Shown here: positions 6,725-13,765 of the stretch, one piece after another
Layout: each line of letters opens with the position of its first letter
Numbering within the stretch: position 1 is the stretch's first letter
Assembly (NCBI GenBank): GCA_016212685.1
Contig: JACREW010000099.1
Coordinates: forward strand, 1-15,688
DNA: 15,688 nucleotides
Source: Nitrospirota bacterium
Lineage (GTDB): Bacteria; Nitrospirota; Thermodesulfovibrionia; Thermodesulfovibrionales; Dissulfurispiraceae
Reading direction: 5' to 3'
Program-made: the position numbers and the translations under genes
The notes under the pieces: model-generated
Told to the model about the DNA's origin: nothing
What the model saw: the letters and a program-made list of their open reading frames with translations, nothing else
Database searches by the model: none

Positions 6725-7683
6725 TTTTTTATCTTTTCTCCTATCTGTAGTGCAATCTTTAACGCATTCCTGCCTTCAACCGCAGAGACCAGAGGACAGC
6801 TTTTGGATGTCACGCATTCAATAAAGCTTTTCAGTTCCTCTTTCAGCGGTTCCTTTTTCTCAACATTTATGGTCTCTTGAATAATTTCGTTATTGTCCCC
6901 CGACCCTTCTTTATAAAACCTTTTTACCTCCATATTCTGGTAATCCACAAGCAGGTATGAGTCTTTCTGGAATATTTTAAGCTTCCTTGATTTTTCGAAT
7001 GATATCCTGCTCGATTTCATCAATGCCTGAGCTCCGCTGTCAAACTCAAGCCACGCCATTGCAATATCGATATTATCCGTAAGCACACTTGCTCCCGTTG
7101 CCTTAATATCTTTTATTAAGGCTGAAGGCTGACGGCCGGCGGCCGGCGGCTGATTTAACACAGCAAAGACTATATCTATGTCATGTATCATCAAATCGAG
7201 GGTTATATCAACGTCGATACCCCTTCCTAAAAACGGCGACATCCTCTCTGTCTCGATAAATATAGGATTATCAATAAGGCGGTTTACCTCCGAAAATACA
7301 GGATTAAACCTTTCGAGGTGTCCTACCTGTATTGTTAAACCGGCCTTTACTGCCGCATCAATAAGACTGTCGGCTTCTTCAACGGTTGTAGTTACCGGTT
7401 TTTCTATAAGAATATCCTTGCCGGCCTTTATGCATTCCATCGCTATCTCATAATGCATTGTCGTCGGCGTTACAATACTCACGGCATCCACCTTGTCGAG
7501 GATGTCCCGGTAGTCGCTGTATGCCGTGCATCCGTAATTATGCGCTATCCTCTCCGCCCGGACGGCATCCGTATCAACGACAGCGGCAAGCCCGATATTT
7601 CCGGACTCCCTGCCGAGATCATGATAGATGCGGGCATGATGCTGCCCCAGATAACCTACGCCTATAACGCCGACATTAATCAT
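6721..7683 (-). CDS. gnnA: Gfo/Idh/MocA dehydrogenase, likely UDP-GlcNAc 3-dehydrogenase (GnnA-like)
   Basis: A 320-residue NAD(P)-dependent sugar dehydrogenase. It has an N-terminal Rossmann segment VGVIGVGYLGQHHARIY (4-20), the EKPVTT motif (94-99) with the family catalytic-site Lys95, GHLERFNPV (121-129), and DLMIHDIDI (163-171) with the conserved His. In the GnnA/GnnB pathway this enzyme oxidises the 3-hydroxyl of UDP-GlcNAc before transamination. The four-base overlaps with both neighbours, and lpxB next but one, support that assignment; WbpB-like or unrelated sugar oxidoreductases are the alternatives. A five-unit heptamer cluster (7120-7154) is read in frame as a proline/alanine-rich loop near residues 177-189, directly after the HDIDIVFAVL segment. 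The reading frame stays open through it, so it seems tolerated. Confidence 0.8.
   Translation of the reverse strand: MINVGVIGVGYLGQHHARIYHDLGRESGNIGLAAVVDTDAVRAERIAHNYGCTAYSDYRDILDKVDAVSIVTPTTMHYEIAMECIKAGKDILIEKPVTTTVEEADSLIDAAVKAGLTIQVGHLERFNPVFSEVNRLIDNPIFIETERMSPFLGRGIDVDITLDLMIHDIDIVFAVLNQPPAAGRQPSALIKDIKATGASVLTDNIDIAMAWLEFDSGAQALMKSSRISFEKSRKLKIFQKDSYLLVDYQNMEVKRFYKEGSGDNNEIIQETINVEKKEPLKEELKSFIECVTSKSCPLVSAVEGRNALKIALQIGEKIKK
7120..7154. repeat. Heptamer tandem cluster in gnnA
   Basis: Five consecutive units, GGCTGAA, GGCTGAC, GGCCGGC, GGCCGGC and GGCTGAT, start at 7120 and repeat every seven bases. On the coding strand the stretch encodes the loop NQPPAAGRQPSAL. Confidence 0.88.
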
Positions 7684-8312
7684 ATCTTTTCAGCCTTCAA
7701 TCTGTTTAAAACTTTGTCTTTTGCTTTTTGAAAACCCTTTCCCCTTAAGATATTTAAAAACTCCTGCGAGGCTAATTCCTTTAAAAATCTCTCCCTTGCC
7801 TTTTTATCGTTAATTTCTTTCATTATCATCTTCCTCAGTTGCTTCAGAAAATTCAGATACCGCCCGAAGTCTTTATTATAAATAAGCTCCAGTTCCTTCC
7901 TTATTCTTTTAGCCATGGCCGGACTCGCGCCCGATGTGGATACGGCAATGGTCATCGGCCCTCTTTTCACAACAGACGGGACGATAAAATTGGCGGTTTC
8001 AGGCACATCGACCACATTTACCAGACACGGGGCATCGTTAGAAACCTTTGTGTTTACCCTTTCGTTACCTGTCGCCGCGATAACCAAAAAAACGCCTCCA
8101 AGATCCCCTGTTCTATAAGTCCTTTTTATGTGAACAACCTTCCCGCGCTCTTTCTGTCTTTCAAGGGCATCGGTAAGGGCAGGGCTTATTATTTTTACAT
8201 GCGCCCCGCATCGGAGAAGGGACATCACCTTCCTCTCGGCAACCTTTCCGCCTCCGACAACAACACACCGCTTTCCGAACAGGTTTATAAAGGCAGGATA
8301 ATAATTAACCAT
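7680..8312 (-). CDS. Precorrin-2 dehydrogenase / sirohydrochlorin ferrochelatase-type protein (CysG N-domain)
   Basis: A 210-residue protein matching the N-terminal part of siroheme synthase CysG, or stand-alone SirC/Met8p. The start MVNYYPAFINLFGKRCVVVG leads into the NAD-binding GGGKVAERK (19-27). VNVVDVPETANFIVPSVV, the usual hinge segment, follows, and then STSGASPAMAKRIRKE. It oxidises precorrin-2 to sirohydrochlorin with NAD, and some members also insert iron; which of these it does cannot be read here. Siroheme serves sulfite and nitrite reductases, or the alternative heme route. The gene overlaps gnnA by four bases (ATGA) and starts 13 bases after bamD, so it is co-transcribed with envelope genes, an unrelated pathway. 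No methyltransferase domain is attached. Confidence 0.88.
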   Translation of the reverse strand: MVNYYPAFINLFGKRCVVVGGGKVAERKVMSLLRCGAHVKIISPALTDALERQKERGKVVHIKRTYRTGDLGGVFLVIAATGNERVNTKVSNDAPCLVNVVDVPETANFIVPSVVKRGPMTIAVSTSGASPAMAKRIRKELELIYNKDFGRYLNFLKQLRKMIMKEINDKKARERFLKELASQEFLNILRGKGFQKAKDKVLNRLKAEKI

Positions 8313-8325
8313 CTGCCGGCATCCG

Positions 8326-9138
8326 TCAATCCTTCAATTTTTCGGCCTCTTTTTTTGCCGCCGGAGCCAGTTTGCTTGCAGGATATTTTTCGAGCAAATT
8401 TTTAAACGCCTCTTTGGCCTTATCGTTCATTTTCATTGCCTTGTAGGATCTGCCGAGGAGCAGGAGCGCATTGTCCGCTTTTTTATAATCAGGGAAGCGC
8501 TTAAGCAGCGCTTCCAGCCTCTCGATGGCGGCATTGTACGATTCCTTCTTATAATAAAATTCTCCGACGATGAATTCGCCGTCTGCGATCACATTCTTAG
8601 CCTTTTCTATCCTGAGGCCTATCACTTCCCGATAAGGGTTTCTCGGGTAGAGTTCCTTTAATCTCATAAACTCCTGCAGCGACTTCTGCGCCGCGCCTGA
8701 ACCCCTGTCCGGAGATTCTATCTGCGAATAATGAGCCATCGCGATCTGATACTGGGCATACGACGCGTACTGGTTGTCCGGATAGAGGTCGAGAAACTTT
8801 TTATACTCCTCGATGCCTATCTCTATATCCCCCTCCCTTACATACGAGTCGGCAAGTTTAAGCTGCGCGTGCGGCGCGTGTTTCTTTGCGGTGTCCCTGT
8901 TTTTAACCTCAAGAAGCAGCTTTCGCCCTTCCTCGTATTCTTTGTCGCCGATGAGTCTATCCGCTTTTGCAAGATGCTTCTCGGGATCGAACGCCTCTTC
9001 TTTTTTTACCTCACCTTTGCCTCCGCAGGAAGATAGAACAAAGAGCAGAGAGCAGAGAGCAGAGAAAAGAAAAATTGCCTTATATCCTCTGTGCTTTACC
9101 TTTTGCCATTTGCCATTTGCCATTTGCCATTTTTTCAT
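8326..9138 (-). CDS. bamD: BamD-like TPR lipoprotein (outer-membrane protein assembly)
   Basis: A 270-residue lipoprotein. A hydrophobic segment AIFLFSALCSLLFVLSSC ends in a lipobox (L-S-S-C) with Cys38 as the lipidated residue. TPR-like helix pairs follow (about 55-265), with the BamD-typical GEFYYKKESYNAAIERLEALL and repeated YP-x-S/N turns. BamD works with BamA in inserting beta-barrel proteins; the closest alternative is a generic TPR lipoprotein such as CpoB. The N terminus is unusual. The first residues, MKKWQMANGKWQKVKHRGY, are written largely by four GCCATTT heptamers, and part of the signal core (SALCSLLF) by AGAGCAG heptamers. The ATG at 9138 has no close ribosome site; AAGG lies about 17 bases upstream. 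It is the first gene of the minus-strand operon and is divergent from the FG-GAP gene. Confidence 0.82.
   Translation of the reverse strand: MKKWQMANGKWQKVKHRGYKAIFLFSALCSLLFVLSSCGGKGEVKKEEAFDPEKHLAKADRLIGDKEYEEGRKLLLEVKNRDTAKKHAPHAQLKLADSYVREGDIEIGIEEYKKFLDLYPDNQYASYAQYQIAMAHYSQIESPDRGSGAAQKSLQEFMRLKELYPRNPYREVIGLRIEKAKNVIADGEFIVGEFYYKKESYNAAIERLEALLKRFPDYKKADNALLLLGRSYKAMKMNDKAKEAFKNLLEKYPASKLAPAAKKEAEKLKD
9042..9069. repeat. Heptamer tandem cluster in bamD signal peptide
   Basis: Three perfect AGAGCAG units (9042, 9049, 9056) and a degenerate AGAAAAG (9063). On the minus strand it encodes the SALCSLLF part of the lipoprotein signal. Confidence 0.85.
9105..9132. repeat. Heptamer tandem cluster at bamD start
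   Basis: Four perfect GCCATTT units (9105, 9112, 9119, 9126), ending six bases before the bamD start codon. They encode the MANGKWQ-type N terminus. Confidence 0.9.
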
Positions 9139-9227
9139 AGTTTTTATTAAAACCTTTACACTCCTTTTAAGTCAAGATTTTGACTTATCAGCAAGCTATA
9201 TTTTAAACTGTCTAACTGGAGGATAAC
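9139..9227. promoter_or_regulatory. Divergent control region with back-to-back -35-like elements
   Basis: This 89-base gap must serve both the bamD operon (minus) and the FG-GAP/uppS series (plus). A dyad TAAGTCAA-GATT-TTGACTTA spans 9168-9187 and places TTGACT on both strands (plus 9180-9185; minus 9170-9175). On the plus strand TTTAAA lies 16 bases downstream (9202-9207). On the minus strand TTTAAT lies 18 bases downstream, which would put transcription start almost at the ATG. The dyad could equally be an operator. The hexamers are partial matches, so this is a candidate only. Confidence 0.35.
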
Positions 9228-10979
9228 TTGATAAAAAATATCACAAAAATAAAATCAAAAATCAAAAATCAAAAATTATGGGAATCCTTATTTTTGATTT
9301 TTGCATTTTGCATTTTGCATTTCAACGTACAGCCTGTCAATGCACAAAACAAAGAACTAAAGGCAGGACACGAGGCCTCCCTGAATGCCCTGAAAGACGA
9401 ACTTCTGTCCTATTTTGAGCCCGTGTCCGGGAAAATCGTTTCCGTAGAAGGGAATTCGGTAAAAATAGATATAGGCGAGCAGAAGTCCGCAAAACCCGGC
9501 ATGAGGCTCCATGCGTTTAAAGAGGGTGTAAGCTTCATCCACCCGGTTACAAAGGAGTTCCTCGGCAGGGTCGAGATGCCCGTGGGAAGCATTGAAATAA
9601 CATCAGCCTACGCGCGTGAATCTTTAGCGGTAATCATGAAAGGGAAACCGGAGGATTTTTCGACCTCAAAAATTAAAATCCCCGGCACAAAGATAAAGAT
9701 ATTATTTTTTCAAGGCAATGTGGATTGGTTTTTGGGAGATTCGTACTATCAGATGCTTAAGGAAAGCGGACGTTTTGAGTTAATAGATACAGGGTTAGAA
9801 ACCGATGACATGTCAAAGATAATCTCGGAGGCGAAGACAAAAGGCGCAGAAGTGGCGCTGGTTCTCCATTCCGAAGACTCTAAGGAACACGCCAACCTTA
9901 CACAAAAGCTTTTGTGGGTCGGCGATTCAAAGCAGTTCTCCGAAAAAAACGTTTTAGTGGACATAGCATATGTAAAAGAACTGCGTTTTAAACTGGCGCT
10001 TTTCGGACCGAGGGAAGGAGAAGCCCTGCTTGCATTCAGGCTGCCTTTCGGCACAAGACGCCTTGCCGTAGGCGACTTCGACGGAGACGATAAGCCGGAC
10101 ATTGTCCTTGCATCGGGGAATTCTATAATGATTTACAGCATCGCCGGCAGCGATCTGAAAATATTATGGGACTTTAAGGTGCCTTTAGCCGGCGACATCC
10201 TGTGGATCGACACCATAGACGTCAACAAAGACCGAAGGGACGAGGTGCTTATAACCTCAATACATAACGGGGAGGTCGAATCTTATATATACGAATTAAA
10301 GGGATCGGCATTCAGCCGGTTATGGCAATCGAAGAATACTTTTATTAAAAAGCTCGGAAACGAAATAGTCGCGCAAGAGTATAGAAAAGGCGATGGTTAT
10401 GACGGCAATGTTTTTTCACTCGTGCATTCGGGCGGAACATATAAAAGAGGCGCTGACATCAAACTTCCATCGGGCGTAAATATTTATGATTTTCAGATAG
10501 TCAAGTCCTTCGATGGAAAGCAGGCAACCCTGGCATGGGATGACAGAGGATATCTGAACCTGTACAATGAAAAGGGCATAAGGATATGGATAAGCCCTGA
10601 AGATTTCGGCGGTTTTTCGGAGAAGTTTAAAAAGGACTCGCCGGCAGTAATGGTGGAACGCGGAGAGTGGTCGGTAAAAGACAGGCTGATAGTCAAGGAC
10701 ATCGAAGTAATTGCTTCAAAACGGAAACCCTTATTGGGAATAGCAAGGGGACTCGGCTACAAATCGTCGGAGATTAAAAGCCTCCTTTGGACCGGCATCA
10801 GTATGGAGGAAAGGGGCATGCTGGAGGAAATAGGAGGAGAAATCCTTGATTATTCGCTTGTCGGGGACAAGATTGTGGTTCTCTCCAAGCCGATGCTGTG
10901 GCTGAGACCGAAGAACATACTTAAAGGAGAGAGTCCGTTCGGCACAATGCTCTACATATTTTCGCTGAAAGGAAGATAA
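9228..10979 (+). CDS. Secreted protein with FlgT-C-like and FG-GAP/VCBS-like segments, function unknown
   Basis: A 583-residue protein starting at TTG 9228, with GGAGG (9218-9222) five bases upstream. The N terminus has a basic stretch, a hydrophobic core (about 21-34) and a likely signal-peptidase I site after VNA (39). Residues about 64-135 (SGKIVSVEGNSVKIDIGE, KPGMRLHAF, PVTKEFLGRVE) resemble the small beta domain at the C terminus of flagellar FlgT. Residues 150-260 resemble a CsgG/FlgT-middle type alpha/beta segment. GDFDGDDKPDIVL (282-294) is a calcium-binding FG-GAP/VCBS-type loop, and DVNKDRRDEVLI (331-342) is a second one, so a partial beta-propeller follows. It is exported, probably to the periplasm or outer membrane. 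It starts the plus-strand series, 13 bases before uppS. Two heptamer clusters make up much of the signal peptide region. The molecular role is not recognised. Confidence 0.75.
   Translation: MIKNITKIKSKIKNQKLWESLFLIFAFCILHFNVQPVNAQNKELKAGHEASLNALKDELLSYFEPVSGKIVSVEGNSVKIDIGEQKSAKPGMRLHAFKEGVSFIHPVTKEFLGRVEMPVGSIEITSAYARESLAVIMKGKPEDFSTSKIKIPGTKIKILFFQGNVDWFLGDSYYQMLKESGRFELIDTGLETDDMSKIISEAKTKGAEVALVLHSEDSKEHANLTQKLLWVGDSKQFSEKNVLVDIAYVKELRFKLALFGPREGEALLAFRLPFGTRRLAVGDFDGDDKPDIVLASGNSIMIYSIAGSDLKILWDFKVPLAGDILWIDTIDVNKDRRDEVLITSIHNGEVESYIYELKGSAFSRLWQSKNTFIKKLGNEIVAQEYRKGDGYDGNVFSLVHSGGTYKRGADIKLPSGVNIYDFQIVKSFDGKQATLAWDDRGYLNLYNEKGIRIWISPEDFGGFSEKFKKDSPAVMVERGEWSVKDRLIVKDIEVIASKRKPLLGIARGLGYKSSEIKSLLWTGISMEERGMLEEIGGEILDYSLVGDKIVVLSKPMLWLRPKNILKGESPFGTMLYIFSLKGR
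9251..9275. repeat. Heptamer tandem cluster (AAAATCA) in FG-GAP gene
   Basis: AAAATCA repeats with TC at 9255, 9262 and 9269, a strict seven-base spacing. It encodes the lysine-rich KSKIKNQK leader. Together with the next cluster it can form a 12-bp stem (9264-9275 with 9291-9302) around a 15-base loop. Confidence 0.8.
9292..9319. repeat. Heptamer tandem cluster (TTTTGCA) in FG-GAP signal peptide
   Basis: Units TTTTGAT (9292), then TTTTGCA at 9299, 9306 and 9313. It is translated as the hydrophobic FLIFAFCILHF core of the signal peptide. Confidence 0.85.
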
Positions 10980-10992
10980 ACGGAGATTTAAT

Positions 10993-11715
10993 TTGGGAAA
11001 AAGAACTATTCCGCGACATATCGGTATTATCATGGACGGCAACGGCCGGTGGGCGGAGTTGCGCGGTCTTCCGCGCTCGGAGGGACATAAGCGGGGCGTC
11101 GAACGGGTAAAGGAGATCACAGAAGCGGCAAACAGCATAGGAGTGGAAGTCCTGTCGCTTTACGCCTTTTCCATAGAAAACTGGATGCGCCCTGAAAACG
11201 AAGTCGAGGTCATTATGGGCCTTCTCGAATCATCCCTGAAGGGAGAATTCCTTAACTTCATGAAAGAAGGGATACGCTTCAGGGTGATCGGCAACAGGGA
11301 GAAGCTCTCCGAAAATATCAGCGCGATCATCGAAGGCGTGGAACAGGCTACCGAGAAGAACAGCGGGCTGATTATGCAATGCGCCCTCAGTTACGGAGGA
11401 AGGGACGAGATAATAAGGGCGATAAAAAAAGTCATTGCCCTAAACACGAGGCCGGAAGACATAACCGAAGATATGATACATGGTCTCCTCGATACCGCTG
11501 GAACGCCCGACCCTGATCTTATAATACGGACAAGCGGAGAGCAGCGGCTGAGCAACTTTCTGCTCTGGCAATCCGCGTATGCGGAGTTTTATTTCACCGA
11601 TACCCTCTGGCCGGACTTCACAAAGGAAGAACTGCTCGATGCCGTTCATGAATATCAGATGAGGGACAGGCGTTTCGGAAAAGTAGCCGTCAAAAACTCA
11701 TCGGCGCTGAGATGA
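10993..11715 (+). CDS. uppS: Undecaprenyl (cis-prenyl) diphosphate synthase
   Basis: A 240-residue cis-prenyltransferase that extends farnesyl diphosphate with isopentenyl units to the C55 carrier for peptidoglycan and O-antigen. The signature HIGIIMDGNGRWA (9-21) contains catalytic Asp15 and phosphate-binding Arg19; SEGHKRG follows (29-35), and YAFSIENW (57-64). The C-terminal RTSGEQRLSNFLLWQSAYAE (179-198) and the TLWPDF motif complete the active site. The start is TTG 10993 with GGAG seven bases upstream (10982-10985), the only start that keeps the N-terminal motif complete. It sits 13 bases after the FG-GAP gene and seven bases before cdsA, in the common bacterial order uppS-cdsA-dxr-rseP. 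Confidence 0.96.
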   Translation: MGKRTIPRHIGIIMDGNGRWAELRGLPRSEGHKRGVERVKEITEAANSIGVEVLSLYAFSIENWMRPENEVEVIMGLLESSLKGEFLNFMKEGIRFRVIGNREKLSENISAIIEGVEQATEKNSGLIMQCALSYGGRDEIIRAIKKVIALNTRPEDITEDMIHGLLDTAGTPDPDLIIRTSGEQRLSNFLLWQSAYAEFYFTDTLWPDFTKEELLDAVHEYQMRDRRFGKVAVKNSSALR

Positions 11716-11722
11716 GAGTTTA

Positions 11723-12517
11723 ATGCCGGTGCGCTCTGAAAATGCAAAACGGTTAATAGTCGCCGCATCGGTATTGCCTGTCTTTTACCTCGCAGTGACG
11801 AAATTTCCTCCCGTCCTTTTTCTTATACTCTTGGCGGCGGTATCTGTTCTTGCCCAGATTGAATTCTATTCCATGTATAAAACAAAAAAGCCGCTTGCAT
11901 TCATCGGAGCGCTCTGCGGCGTTTCGGTCTTCGTTACTGCGTTTTATCATCAACCCGCAACCTATTATCTGCTGCCTATAGCCTTTATGCTTATATCATC
12001 CACCCGTCTTTTCCTTATACGGGACCCCGCATTTTCGTTAAAGGACATTTCCCCGGTCATCATAGGATTTTTATATATTCCAAACCTCCTCCTCGCTCAG
12101 TGGTATCTGAGGCTTCAAGGTTACGAATGGATACTTTTTCTATATGGATGCGTATGGGCGTCCGACAGCGCCGCATACTACATCGGCAAAAGAATGGGAA
12201 AGAAAAAGCTCTATAAAGAAGTCAGTCCGAATAAAACCGTGGAAGGCGCCTTCGGCTCTATTGCCGGAGGCATACTGTCCGCTTTGTTGTTAGGCAAACT
12301 GCTGCTTAATGCAATTCCGGTTCATGTTTTGATGTTGGCAGGCGCCGCTGTAGGCGCAATCACAATTGTAGGCGACCTTGTAGAATCCATGTTCAAAAGA
12401 GATGCGGGGGTAAAAGACTCCGGATCCTTCATACCGGGACACGGCGGCATCCTCGACAAGATAGACGGAGTCCTCTTCGCAGGCCCGGTGCTTTACTGGA
12501 TAGCATTGGCGTTATGA
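11723..12517 (+). CDS. cdsA: Phosphatidate cytidylyltransferase
   Basis: A 264-residue polytopic membrane enzyme that makes CDP-diacylglycerol from phosphatidate and CTP. Hydrophobic segments fill most of the first 140 residues and the C terminus. WASDSAAYYIGKRMGKKKL (145-163) and the EVSPNKTVEGAFGS segment match the conserved catalytic region. The C-terminal signature region runs from S222 (SMFKRDAGVKDSGSFIPGHG) to D248. It ends in LDKID where the family pattern normally has D-R-[hydrophobic]-D, so a Lys replaces the usual Arg at 246. This is a mild change that probably preserves charge. The ribosome site is weak (GAGAG). Its last four bases overlap the dxr start (ATGA), suggesting coupled translation. 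Confidence 0.95.
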   Translation: MPVRSENAKRLIVAASVLPVFYLAVTKFPPVLFLILLAAVSVLAQIEFYSMYKTKKPLAFIGALCGVSVFVTAFYHQPATYYLLPIAFMLISSTRLFLIRDPAFSLKDISPVIIGFLYIPNLLLAQWYLRLQGYEWILFLYGCVWASDSAAYYIGKRMGKKKLYKEVSPNKTVEGAFGSIAGGILSALLLGKLLLNAIPVHVLMLAGAAVGAITIVGDLVESMFKRDAGVKDSGSFIPGHGGILDKIDGVLFAGPVLYWIALAL

Positions 12518-13704
12518 AAAACATCGTAATACTCGGCTCTACAGGCTCCATAGGCAAAAGCGCGCTGGACGTAATTGAGAAGTTCCCGGACAGGTTCAGG
12601 GTAGTCGGATTGACTGCCGGACGGAATCTTCCTCTTCTTATGGAACAGATACAACGCTACCATCCGCAGTTCGTCGCTGTTCCTGATGAAGACATCTACA
12701 AACAACTGAAAAATGTCATAATCCCCCCTAACCCCACTTTAGCAAAGGGGGGCGGGGGTGGATTTGAAATCCCTGAGATACTGTGCGGCATTGAAGGTAT
12801 ATGTAATGTTGCTGCAATGCCCTACGCCGATACGGTCATTTCGGCGATTGTCGGCTCCGCCGGGCTTTTGCCTACCATTTCGGCAATCAGGGCAAAAAAG
12901 ACCGTAGCCCTTGCTAATAAAGAGACCCTCGTAATGGCAGGCGAGCTTGTAATGTCCGAGGTCAAAGAATACGGCACTGCATTGCTTCCGGTGGACAGCG
13001 AGCACAGCGCAGTATTTCAATGCATGAGGGGATACGGACACGATTCCGTAAAAAAGATAATACTCACTGCATCCGGCGGCCCGTTCGTTGGCAAATCAGC
13101 GGATGAACTCGAAAACGTCTCGCCTGAAAACGCGCTGAAACATCCCAATTGGAGCATGGGCAGAAAAATAAGCATAGACTCGGCGACCCTCATGAACAAA
13201 GGCCTTGAGGTCATAGAGGCGCATCATCTATTTACCCTTCCTCCGGAAAAAATAGACGTGCTGATCCATCCGCAAAGCATAGTGCACTCCATGGTGGAAT
13301 TCAACGATGGCAGTTGTATCGCACAGCTTTCAAAACCCGATATGAAAGGACCGATTGCGTATGCCCTCTCATATCCCGAAAGGCTTCAAGACGTGATAGA
13401 TACGGTAGAATGGGAAAAACTCCCTGCCCTAACCTTCAAAAAGCCCGACAACAATACCTTCCCTTGTCTTTCAATCGCCTATGATGCATTAAAAACAGGA
13501 GGGACAATGCCTGCTGTCCTTAATGCATCCAATGAGATTGCCGTTGCCGCGTTCCTCGACGGCATTATCGGATTCAACAGGATACCTGTTATAATAAAAA
13601 AAGTTCTGGATTCCCACAAGCCGCAACCCGCCTACAGCATAGAAGTCGTTCTCGAAGCGGACAGGCGGGCAAGGGAAAAAACGAGAAGCGTTATAGGGTC
13701 ATAG
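12514..13704 (+). CDS. dxr: 1-deoxy-D-xylulose 5-phosphate reductoisomerase
   Basis: A 396-residue enzyme of the MEP isoprenoid pathway, supplying isopentenyl units used by UppS. The NADPH site ILGSTGSIGKSALDVI (6-21) opens the protein. LANKETLVMAGELV (133-146) and LPVDSEHSAVFQ (158-169) follow, with metal ligands Asp161 and Glu163, then TASGGPF and NWSMGRKISIDSATLMNKGL (212-231), with the third ligand Glu232. The overall length is normal. Residues 69-84 (IIPPNPTLAKGGGGGF) are written by a C-rich/G-rich hairpin repeat inserted in the variable stretch between the nucleotide-binding region and the CGIEG segment. The frame is intact, so the enzyme is probably functional. The ATG overlaps the cdsA stop by four bases. 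Confidence 0.96.
   Translation: MKNIVILGSTGSIGKSALDVIEKFPDRFRVVGLTAGRNLPLLMEQIQRYHPQFVAVPDEDIYKQLKNVIIPPNPTLAKGGGGGFEIPEILCGIEGICNVAAMPYADTVISAIVGSAGLLPTISAIRAKKTVALANKETLVMAGELVMSEVKEYGTALLPVDSEHSAVFQCMRGYGHDSVKKIILTASGGPFVGKSADELENVSPENALKHPNWSMGRKISIDSATLMNKGLEVIEAHHLFTLPPEKIDVLIHPQSIVHSMVEFNDGSCIAQLSKPDMKGPIAYALSYPERLQDVIDTVEWEKLPALTFKKPDNNTFPCLSIAYDALKTGGTMPAVLNASNEIAVAAFLDGIIGFNRIPVIIKKVLDSHKPQPAYSIEVVLEADRRAREKTRSVIGS
12720..12764. repeat. C-rich/G-rich hairpin repeat inserted in dxr
   Basis: An imperfect inverted repeat with a short AGC loop (12741-12743). The left arm AATCCCCCC...CACTTT faces a right arm AAAGGGGGG...GGATT, about 16 of 21 positions pairing. It resembles the AAATCC(C)n...TTTA...GG(G)nATTT family of small palindromic elements that I recall as scattered in several bacterial genomes; that likeness is from memory, not from a search. 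It is translated in frame. Confidence 0.75.
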
Positions 13705-13737
13705 CGTAAAAGAAAATAAAGAGTTTGCTATAACGCT
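13687..13737. repeat. 10-bp inverted repeat at dxr end
   Basis: AGCGTTATAG (13687-13696) and CTATAACGCT (13728-13737) are exact reverse complements, 31 bases apart, straddling the dxr stop codon. No U-run follows, so it does not look like a terminator. The right arm is the start of the adjoining heptamer cluster. Confidence 0.7.
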
Positions 13738-13750
13738 CAACGCATAACGC
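13730..13750. repeat. Heptamer tandem cluster between dxr and rseP
   Basis: Units ATAACGC (13730), TCAACGC (13737) and ATAACGC (13744), followed by a drifted copy. It fills most of the 61-base gap and ends a few bases before the rseP ribosome site GGAGG. Confidence 0.75.
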
Positions 13751-13765
13751 AATAACGGAGGTTAA

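Noticed and set aside
7839..8405. Long plus-strand open frame (188 codons) opposite the siroheme gene
   Set aside because: It is antisense to a clear CysG-N protein, has no family motif, and is a by-product of codon bias in the real gene.
9042..9319. CRISPR-like array
   Set aside because: Units are only seven bases and directly abutting, with no spacers of constant length and no cas genes.
13687..13737. Rho-independent terminator after dxr
   Set aside because: The stem has a 31-base loop and no following U-run; rseP follows with a good ribosome site, so read-through is likely.
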